Below, in pieces: positions 1 to 4,616 of a stretch of 5,458 bases of DNA. The position numbers and the translations under genes are program-made. A model generated the notes under the pieces. The model searched no databases. It saw only the letters and a program-made list of their open reading frames with translations, and was not told the DNA's origin. Origin of the DNA: Miltoncostaeales bacterium (lineage in GTDB: Bacteria; Actinomycetota; Thermoleophilia; Miltoncostaeales; Miltoncostaeaceae); NCBI GenBank assembly GCA_030829765.1, contig JAUROO010000154.1:1-5458 (forward strand), written 5' to 3'. The stretch's first letter is position 1, and each line of letters starts with the position of its first letter.

Positions 1-216
1 TGGTCCGCTTCAGTTTGACGACCAGCCAAACCCCAGCGTTCCGCCGAGTGGAGTGGCCGCTTGGGCCAGGGTCATGATCACGCACACGACTTCCACCCAA
101 GCGACCTTGCAAAACGCCACAGGGGCTAGACGCTACCGGCGCGGGCCATGCGCCGGTGATCCGGATGGTGCGCGTGGAGGGGCACCTGCGGCTCCCGTCC
201 GGGTCGAGAAGGGGAG
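1..216. other. Left-edge non-coding stretch
   Basis: No convincing gene is visible here. One plus-strand frame (from base 2) stays open to a TAG at 218-220, but its third codon positions are only moderately GC, unlike the real genes in this window, and the translation shows no recognisable domain. A minus-strand frame gives only a 36-codon open stretch. The sequence is less GC-rich up to about 130 and then becomes GC-rich with a strong hairpin at 135-157. It is probably the 3' flank of the PPOX gene, perhaps with the tail or 3' flank of a gene beyond the left edge. I see no tRNA or other RNA signature. Confidence 0.5.
135..157 (-). terminator. Perfect 8-bp hairpin downstream of the PPOX gene
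   Basis: ACCGGCGC at 135-142 and GCGCCGGT at 150-157 are exact reverse complements around a 7-base loop. The hairpin lies about 60 bp past the stop of the minus-strand PPOX gene. No U-tract follows on either strand, so it would be a factor-assisted or U-less terminator of the sort proposed for GC-rich actinobacteria. A second, weaker inverted repeat (191-196 with 212-217, 15-base loop) overlaps the PPOX stop codon. The symmetry is seen directly; the terminator role and strand are inferred. Confidence 0.4.
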
Positions 217-660
217 CTAGACCGGCAGGCGGGGCCGATCGGGCGACTCGGCCTCGTCCGGGCTGCGGTCCCATCCGTGCCAGCGGTCCACGCGGATGCG
301 CACCGAAATGCGCGGGTGCGCGGTGCGCGGGTACGGCCGGCCGGTGTACAGGTTGCTCAGGCCGTCGATGTCGGCGCGGTCGACGTCCTCGTAGATCTCC
401 TCGACCACGCCCATCAGGCTCACCTGGCGGTAGAAGGAGTCGGGGTCGATGCACGTGAAGGCCACCCGGCCGTCACGGGCCAGCCACCTCAGGCGCGGGC
501 GGACGTCGTCCATGTTCACCAGCACGCGGTCATCGCCCAGCCAGCGGTACCAGATGGCCGTGGTGTGGGGCGAGCCGTCGGGACGCAGCACGGCCATCAC
601 GCAGAGGTTCGGGCGGTCCAGGAAGTCGGCGATGGACTGGGGAACGGGGGATGCGGGCAT
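217..660 (-). CDS. PPOX-class (pyridoxamine 5'-phosphate oxidase-like) split-barrel flavin/F420-dependent protein
   Basis: A 147-residue cytoplasmic protein of the pyridoxamine-phosphate-oxidase-like split beta-barrel superfamily. The N-terminal helix (about 9-16, IADFLDRP) leads into the first barrel strands (19-25, then 31-40, PHTTAIWYRW) with the turn RPDGSPH typical of the family. VLVNMDD followed by RPRLRWLARDGRVAFT (54-69) matches the region where PPOX/F420 proteins bind cofactor phosphate and have an 'R.k.L.rDpRVal' pattern. A later strand, SLMGVVEEIYED, and an Arg/Trp-rich C-terminus complete a normal-length family member. Such proteins reduce or oxidise small substrates with FMN or F420, but neither cofactor nor substrate can be read from the sequence. 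The start at 660 is supported by TAGGAA 6 bases upstream (667-672 on the plus strand). The gene is divergent from mutS2 and probably monocistronic. Family placement is firm, function open. Confidence 0.87.
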   Translation of the reverse strand: MPASPVPQSIADFLDRPNLCVMAVLRPDGSPHTTAIWYRWLGDDRVLVNMDDVRPRLRWLARDGRVAFTCIDPDSFYRQVSLMGVVEEIYEDVDRADIDGLSNLYTGRPYPRTAHPRISVRIRVDRWHGWDRSPDEAESPDRPRLPV

Positions 661-701
661 GCGGGGTTCCTACCACAGCCTGCACCGGGCACCATGTGGG
701 C
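661..701. promoter_or_regulatory. Short divergent spacer between PPOX gene and mutS2
   Basis: About 40 bp separate the two divergent starts. It holds the PPOX ribosome binding site (TAGGAA on the minus strand, 667-672). There is no clear Shine-Dalgarno before the preferred mutS2 GTG at 702. I cannot pick out confident -10/-35 boxes, so the promoters probably extend into the opposite gene. Confidence 0.35.
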
Positions 702-3044
702 GTGGACTCCCACGCAATCGGACTTCTCGAGTTGCCGGCCATCCGTGAACGGCTCGCCGGCATGTGCTCCTTCGACGGGGGGGCGGACCTCGCGCGCGCG
801 CTCGCCCCCTCGCCCGATGCCCGTGAGGTGGCCCGCCTGCGCGATGTGACGGCTGAGGCCGTCCTGCTGTGGGAGCGGGGGCTCGCCGGCCCGGGCGGGG
901 CGCACGACATCCGCGCCGATGTCACCGATGCGCGGCGGGGTGCGCCGCTGGAGGTCGCGGCTTTCGAGCGCATCCGGGCAACGGCCGAGGTGGCATGCGA
1001 GATGCACGCCGCGCTGGCGGAGCACGCGGACGATGCTCCGCTCATCGCCGAGGTGTGCGAGTGGATTGATGCCGGGGCCCTCGGCCGGGTGGCCGATCGC
1101 CTGGGCGGCGCGCTGGACGGGCGCGGGGGCATCCGCGACGATGCCTCGCCCGGCCTGGCGCGCGCCCGGCGGGACGTCATCGAACTGCGGCGCCAGGCGC
1201 AGGAGGCCCTGCGCGAGGTCGCGGCGGCGGTGAAGCCGCACCTGCAGGAGGGGTTCATCACCGAGCGCGCGGGCCGCCCCGTGCTGGCGGTGAAGGCCTC
1301 ATCACGCTCGGCCGTTCCGGGCATCGTGCACGACACCTCTGATTCGGGTGGCACGCTGTTCGTGGAGCCGCTGCCCGTGGTGGAGGCCAGCAATCGCGTG
1401 CGCGAGGCGCTGGCCCGCGAGCGCGAGGAACTGGCCGCCGTTCTGGCCGCCCTCCGCGCACTGGTGGAGGACCACGCCGGAACGCTGGACGCAGCGGTCG
1501 AGGCCCTCGCGGAGATCGACCTGCGCCTCGCGCGCGCGTCGCTGTCGCGGGCGTGGCGGGGGTCGCCGGTGGAGCCCGGCGATCCGCTGCTGGAGCGCGC
1601 GCGCCACCCACTGCTGGATCCGGGGACGGCCGTGCCCATCGACCTCGACCTGAGCTCGATACGCGCGCTGGTGGTGAGCGGTCCCAACACCGGCGGCAAG
1701 ACGGTCTCGCTGAAGACCCTCGGCCTGTTCGCGCTGCTGCACCAGTGCGGGCTGCAGCCGCCGGCCGACCGCGTGCGCCTGCCGGTGTTCGACGACGTGC
1801 TCGCCGACATCGGCGATGAGCAGTCGATCGCCGAGAGCCTCTCGACATTCTCGGCCCACGTGCGGACGCTCGTGGACGTGCTGGACCGCGCCGGGGGGTC
1901 ATCGCTGGTGCTGCTCGACGAGGTGGGGGCCGGCACCGACCCGGCGGAGGGCGCCGCCATTGCGGAGGCCGTGCTGGGTGAACTGCGTGACCGCGGTGCA
2001 CTGGTGCTGGCCACCACGCACTCCCCCGAGGTGAAGTCGTGGGCGGTGCAGGCCCCGGGGGCGGCGAACGCGGCGGTGGGCCTGGACCCGGACACCCTCG
2101 CGCCCACCTACCGGCTGGTGGTGGGCGACCCGGGGGGCTCCCATGCCATCGGCATCGCCGAGCGACTGGGTATGCCGCCTGCGGTGCTGGCCCGTGCCCG
2201 CGAGGCAATGGGTGCCGAGCGTGCGGCGCTCACGGGGCTGGCCGAGGCGGCGGAGCGGGCGCGGGCGGAGGCCGAGCGCGACCGCGCCGAGGCCGCAACC
2301 GCGCGCGCCGTTGCCGAGCGCGAGCGCCGCGATGCCGAGCGCCAGCGCGAGAAGCTGCGGGCGCGGGCGGATGAGGAGCGTGCCCGCATGCGCGTCCAGG
2401 CCGAGGATGAACTGTTGGCGCTGCGCGCGGATCTCGCGGCCCTGCGGCAGGAGATCGCCGCAGGCCGCAGGCTGGAGGATCGCGATCGGCGCTCGGCGGA
2501 TCGCCAGAAGGACCGCGACCGCCGGCTGGGCGCCGCGGACGACGCCGCCCGCCGCGCTGCCGAGCGCCTCACCGGCCTCGCGGCGCCGGCCGCGCCCGAG
2601 CGTGCGCCAGAGGTGGGCGAGCACGCGGTGGATATGGCCCTCGGCGTGCGCGGTGTGGTGATCGCCATCGAGGGCGATGAGGCCGAACTGCAGGGTCCGT
2701 CGGCGCGCGTGCGCGTGCCGCTGTCGCGCCTGGCGCCCGATCGCGCACCGGCCGCCACTGCCGCGCCGCGCCCGGTTGCCGAGGTCCGCCCGGTGCTGGA
2801 CGCCGTTGCACCCGAGGTGGATGTGCGGGGCCAGCGGGCCGAGGCCGCCCGCCGGGCCGTGCGGGACCACATCGACCGGGCGGCCCAGGCGGGCGTGGGG
2901 TCGGTGCGCGTGATCCACGGGCGCGGCACCGGCGCCCTGCGCGCGGCGATCGGCGAGGAGCTGGCCGCGCATCCGCTGGTGCGGTCCTCCGAGGCGGCCC
3001 CGGCGGATCAGGGGGGCGACGGGGCGACGATCGCCACCCTGTGA
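702..3044 (+). CDS. mutS2: MutS2 ATPase with C-terminal Smr endonuclease domain
   Basis: About 780 residues, the usual MutS2 length. The order is: MutS core/clamp without the mismatch-binding domain (1 to about 300); ABC-type ATPase with Walker A GPNTGGKT (327-334), Walker B LVLLDE (Asp406, Glu407) and the H-loop ATTHS (His440); a long Arg/Glu/Ala-rich coiled coil (about 503-627); a small KOW-like beta segment (about 638-680); and an Smr domain with VDVRG (706-710), HGRGTGALR (739-747) and a GGDGAT end. All catalytic signatures are intact. Known MutS2 proteins bind branched DNA and suppress homologous recombination; in Bacillus, MutS2 also binds collided ribosomes and promotes their splitting. 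GTG 702 is preferred because VDSHAIGLLEL matches the family N-terminus. An ATG at 651 would overlap the divergent gene and add an unlike leader; GTG 696 is also possible. It converges on the next gene with 13 bp between stops. Confidence 0.95.
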   Translation: MDSHAIGLLELPAIRERLAGMCSFDGGADLARALAPSPDAREVARLRDVTAEAVLLWERGLAGPGGAHDIRADVTDARRGAPLEVAAFERIRATAEVACEMHAALAEHADDAPLIAEVCEWIDAGALGRVADRLGGALDGRGGIRDDASPGLARARRDVIELRRQAQEALREVAAAVKPHLQEGFITERAGRPVLAVKASSRSAVPGIVHDTSDSGGTLFVEPLPVVEASNRVREALAREREELAAVLAALRALVEDHAGTLDAAVEALAEIDLRLARASLSRAWRGSPVEPGDPLLERARHPLLDPGTAVPIDLDLSSIRALVVSGPNTGGKTVSLKTLGLFALLHQCGLQPPADRVRLPVFDDVLADIGDEQSIAESLSTFSAHVRTLVDVLDRAGGSSLVLLDEVGAGTDPAEGAAIAEAVLGELRDRGALVLATTHSPEVKSWAVQAPGAANAAVGLDPDTLAPTYRLVVGDPGGSHAIGIAERLGMPPAVLARAREAMGAERAALTGLAEAAERARAEAERDRAEAATARAVAERERRDAERQREKLRARADEERARMRVQAEDELLALRADLAALRQEIAAGRRLEDRDRRSADRQKDRDRRLGAADDAARRAAERLTGLAAPAAPERAPEVGEHAVDMALGVRGVVIAIEGDEAELQGPSARVRVPLSRLAPDRAPAATAAPRPVAEVRPVLDAVAPEVDVRGQRAEAARRAVRDHIDRAAQAGVGSVRVIHGRGTGALRAAIGEELAAHPLVRSSEAAPADQGGDGATIATL

Positions 3045-3057
3045 TGGCGGTCGGGAT

Positions 3058-3906
3058 CTAGCGCGCGAAGGCGGCGCACACCGGCCACTGGCCGGGGCCC
3101 CACTTCACGAACAGCAGGGCGGCGCGGTAGTCCTGCTCCGCCTCGGACGCCGCCGCCGGGTCGCCCGAGCCGCCCATGGCCTCCCAGGTGGACTGCATGA
3201 ACTGGTACTTGCCGCGGAACTTGCCGCCCCCGCCGATGGAGCGCGGGTTGCCGCGCGACTCGCACCACGCGATGCGCTCCAGCACCGCGCGCGAGGGCCC
3301 GCCCGGCACCGCCGGCCACCGTCCACCGCGGGGCGTGCCGGCCGTGGTGCCCCCGGGCGCGGTGGCGCGGGCCCGCTGCCGGGCGCGCGCGGGCTCGCGG
3401 GCCTCGAGGCGCGCGAGTTGGGCGCGCGCCGCGCGCAGGGCCCGTGCCCGCCCATCGCGGAGGGCAACGGCGGCTGCCCTTCGCTCCGCCGCCTCATCCC
3501 GGGCATCGGCGGCCGCGCGGGCCTCCTGCGCCCGCCTGGTCTGCAGCCGGTCCACGGCGCGACGGTCGGCCCGCAGGCGGGCCACCAGGCGGGCATCCTC
3601 CCGGGCGGCCCGCTCCGCGTCCGCGCGCTCCCCGGCCAAGGCGGCCAGGCCGCTGCCGGACACCAGCGCGGCCACCAGCGGGTCGTCGGAGCCCCTGCGG
3701 TAGAGGTCGCGCAGCCGCGTGGCCAGCACCACCTGTCCTGCTCGCTGCGCCCGGGTGCGGGCCTGCAGCCGTTGCGTGGCAGATCGCAGGCGCTGGTCGG
3801 CGGACCGGGCCCGCGCGGTGGCGCGCACCTCGGCGGAGCGCGTTGCCGGAATCGCGCGGCCTGCCTCGATCACCCGCTGCTCCAGCGCGCGGATCTTCGC
3901 GCGCAC
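3058..3906 (-). CDS. Secreted coiled-coil protein with C-terminal Rpf-like transglycosylase domain
   Basis: 282 residues from the first canonical start (GTG 3906). Residues 1-60 and about 92-172 are Arg/Ala/Glu-rich coiled coil. They are interrupted by LRDLYRRGSDDPLVAALVSG (65-84), which resembles the hinge of PcsB/EnvC-type FtsEX-linked coiled coils. A Gly/Pro/Thr linker (about 175-205) leads to a transglycosylase-like domain (about 206-282): Cys215-Glu216 in WCESRGNP, then KFRGKYQFMQSTW, GSGDPAAA, AEQDYRAALL and the closing WPVC with Cys277. Glu216 matches the catalytic glutamate of Rpf proteins, and Cys215 with Cys277 the expected disulfide. It should act outside the membrane and cleave peptidoglycan glycan strands. 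A signal peptide is encoded in frame upstream (to about 3996) but without ATG/GTG/TTG, so the true start is probably upstream of 3906. It converges on mutS2. The domain is firm, the FtsEX link speculative. Confidence 0.88.
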   Translation of the reverse strand: MRAKIRALEQRVIEAGRAIPATRSAEVRATARARSADQRLRSATQRLQARTRAQRAGQVVLATRLRDLYRRGSDDPLVAALVSGSGLAALAGERADAERAAREDARLVARLRADRRAVDRLQTRRAQEARAAADARDEAAERRAAAVALRDGRARALRAARAQLARLEAREPARARQRARATAPGGTTAGTPRGGRWPAVPGGPSRAVLERIAWCESRGNPRSIGGGGKFRGKYQFMQSTWEAMGGSGDPAAASEAEQDYRAALLFVKWGPGQWPVCAAFAR

Positions 3907-3996
3907 GTCACCTGCGCCCGGGGCGGCTGCGGCCGGGGAAAGGGTCGCCAGCGCGCTGAGCGCGGCGATGGCGGTGATGTGCAGGGCGCGAATCAG
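3907..3996 (-). other. In-frame signal peptide upstream of the first canonical start of the Rpf-like gene
   Basis: Reading the minus strand in the frame of the 3058-3906 gene, the 30 codons before GTG 3906 encode a textbook secretion signal. It has a short basic start, the hydrophobic core IRALHITAIAALSALATL, and an Ala-rich cleavage region SPAAAAPGAGD leading straight into the coiled coil. The frame closes upstream at a TGA (4030-4032). Between that stop and 3906 there is no ATG, GTG or TTG in frame. The available starts are CTG at 3994-3996 or ATT at 3991-3993. A CTG start would give 312 residues. An ATG at 4043-4045 lies in another frame. Either a non-canonical start or a one-base sequence error is implied. 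Confidence 0.6.
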
Positions 3997-4009
3997 CGGA
4001 AATGGACCG

Positions 4010-4039
4010 GGGCCGGCGACCCGGGTGGGTCACCGGCCC
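4010..4039 (-). terminator. Strong 13-bp hairpin after the small minus-strand gene
   Basis: Arms 4010-4022 and 4027-4039 pair around a 4-base loop. The only imperfect position is C4017 opposite A4032. In the minus-strand RNA this becomes a G-U wobble, so all 13 positions pair there, which points to function in the leftward transcript. The hairpin sits 25-54 bases past the stop of the 4064-4426 gene. A smaller GC hairpin (GGCCCC at 4050-4055 with GGGGCC at 4058-4063) lies directly after that stop. No clear U-run follows. It would separate the small gene from the Rpf-like gene, and the in-frame TGA that closes the Rpf reading frame lies within its stem. Confidence 0.55.
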
Positions 4040-4063
4040 GTCCATGTTCGGCCCCGGGGGGCC

Positions 4064-4426
4064 TCAGCCCTGCGGGAGCTCCTCGATCTTGCGGAGCACG
4101 CCCACGGCAGGCGCCATGGTGCGGAAGGCATCGTCCTTCTGCAGCACGCCGACCGTGTAGACCGGCGTGTCCGGCTCCATGCGCGACAGCGTGGATGCGG
4201 CGTCGCGCGAGCGCGGGACCGCCTTGAAGCACGAGACGAGGACGGCGTCGATGCCGCCCTCCTGAACGCGCTTGAGCGGGCCGGGCCAGAGGGGGTCGAG
4301 GATCTCGACATCCCACCCGGCCTCGGTGAGCTTCTGGACGGCGATGTCCGTACCGGGGAAGCGGACCTCCCCCTTCTTGTTGAGGACTTCGTCCGTGGGA
4401 ACTGTGACAAAGAGAAGTTTCGGCAT
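4064..4426 (-). CDS. Small Rossmann/flavodoxin-like protein of unknown function
   Basis: 120 residues from ATG 4426. I do not recognise the family. The pattern is alternating beta/alpha: strand KLLFVTV (3-9), helix about 27-37 (DIAVQKLTEAG), strand VEILDP (40-45), helix about 50-57, strand DAVLVSC (60-66), helix about 74-84, strand PVYTVGV (88-94) and a final helix (about 106-117). This recalls CheY-like or B12-binding-like folds, but the CheY acidic pocket and phosphorylated Asp are not evident, and there is no B12-binding DxHxxG. The loop between strand 1 and helix 1 is long and charged (TDEVLNKKGEVRFPGT). No signal peptide or membrane segment is present. In-frame ATGs at 4444 and 4453 exist, but the fold begins right after 4426 and a TANNNT box lies 7 bases upstream, suggesting leaderless translation. 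It is divergent from the nitroreductase-like gene. Confidence 0.72.
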   Translation of the reverse strand: MPKLLFVTVPTDEVLNKKGEVRFPGTDIAVQKLTEAGWDVEILDPLWPGPLKRVQEGGIDAVLVSCFKAVPRSRDAASTLSRMEPDTPVYTVGVLQKDDAFRTMAPAVGVLRKIEELPQG

Positions 4427-4433
4427 GGCGGGC

Positions 4434-4439
4434 AGGCTA
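4434..4439 (-). promoter_or_regulatory. Candidate -10 box for a leaderless transcript of the small gene
   Basis: On the minus strand TAGCCT fits the actinobacterial TANNNT -10 consensus and ends 7 bases before ATG 4426, the spacing expected when transcription starts at the initiation codon. No Shine-Dalgarno sequence precedes this ATG, which agrees with leaderless translation. No -35 element is recognisable, and a six-base match of this kind can arise by chance. Confidence 0.35.
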
Positions 4440-4496
4440 GACATCGCCCGCATGGCTTCGCCCGCCGAACGCGGGGGTCTTTGTCCCTGAGGGAGG

Positions 4497-4520
4497 GTGA
4501 CGAACGTTGGAGTTCGTTAC
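4497..4520. promoter_or_regulatory. Inverted repeat in the divergent intergenic region
   Basis: GTGACGAAC (4497-4505) and GTTCGTTAC (4512-4520) are reverse complements over 9 bases with one G/T exception, around a 6-base spacer. It lies between the divergent small gene and the nitroreductase-like gene, upstream of both. It could be an operator for a dimeric regulator or an RNA hairpin. It shares the CGAA...TTCG ends with the palindrome at 4574-4585. Confidence 0.4.
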
Positions 4521-4545
4521 CCATGCAACGCGCCTCCGGCGTGTG

Positions 4546-4551
4546 TAGATT
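4546..4551 (+). promoter_or_regulatory. Candidate -10 box for the nitroreductase-like gene
   Basis: TAGATT fits the TANNNT -10 pattern and would start transcription near 4558, leaving a leader of about 60 bases that includes the 4574-4585 palindrome and the ribosome binding site. The bases 16-18 upstream do not resemble TTGACA, so the assignment is weak. Confidence 0.25.
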
Positions 4552-4573
4552 GGCCTCGACGCGTCCCCGACGC

Positions 4574-4585
4574 CGAAACGTTTCG
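4574..4585. promoter_or_regulatory. Perfect 12-bp palindrome, candidate operator
   Basis: CGAAACGTTTCG is identical to its reverse complement and lies 31 bases before the ATG of the nitroreductase-like gene. The spacer-free AAACGTTT centre with a CpG at the dyad is the form recognised by many LacI-family repressors (PurR- and CcpA-like sites are of this type). Its place between the likely promoter and the gene suits a repressor site. No regulator gene is in the window. The symmetry is seen directly; the regulator family is inferred. Confidence 0.45.
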
Positions 4586-4601
4586 TAACGCTCGCAAACC
4601 C

Positions 4602-4608
4602 AGGGAGA
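4602..4608 (+). promoter_or_regulatory. Ribosome binding site of the nitroreductase-like gene
   Basis: AGGGAGA lies 8 bases before ATG 4617. It is the clearest Shine-Dalgarno sequence in the window and fixes this start, even though the reading frame runs off the right edge. Confidence 0.7.
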
Positions 4609-4616
4609 CTCCTTCG

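Noticed and set aside
1..70. Possible tRNA or tmRNA end (minus strand reads ...GGACCA at the left edge)
   Set aside because: No T-loop GGTTCGA-type sequence or paired acceptor stem is visible nearby, so the CCA is likely chance.
191..217. Inverted repeat GCTCCC/GGGAGC as a terminator
   Set aside because: Only 6 bp with a 15-base loop, no U-run, and it overlaps the PPOX stop codon. The 135-157 hairpin is a better candidate.
530..2107. Long 525-codon minus-strand open frame over mutS2
   Set aside because: It lies antisense to the clear mutS2 gene and its translation is Ser/Arg/Ala-rich low complexity with no domain. This is the usual shadow frame of GC-rich coding DNA.
2210..2580. Repetitive GAG/GCG-rich DNA in mutS2 as a repeat element
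   Set aside because: The repetition reflects the Glu/Arg/Ala coiled coil normal in MutS2. There is no exact tandem repeat unit.
1899..2972. 357-codon minus-strand open frame over the 3' half of mutS2
   Set aside because: Antisense shadow of the coiled-coil and Smr regions. The His/Arg/Gly-rich translation has no recognisable fold.
3045..3057. A bidirectional terminator between mutS2 and the Rpf-like gene
   Set aside because: The 13-bp gap contains no inverted repeat or T-run. Any terminator would have to lie inside the opposite gene, and I could not identify one.
3418..4588. Two overlapping plus-strand open frames (3418-4227 and 3719-4588)
   Set aside because: They are antisense to the Rpf-like gene and the small Rossmann-like gene, which have clear domain or fold patterns on the minus strand. 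The plus-strand translations are compositionally biased and featureless.
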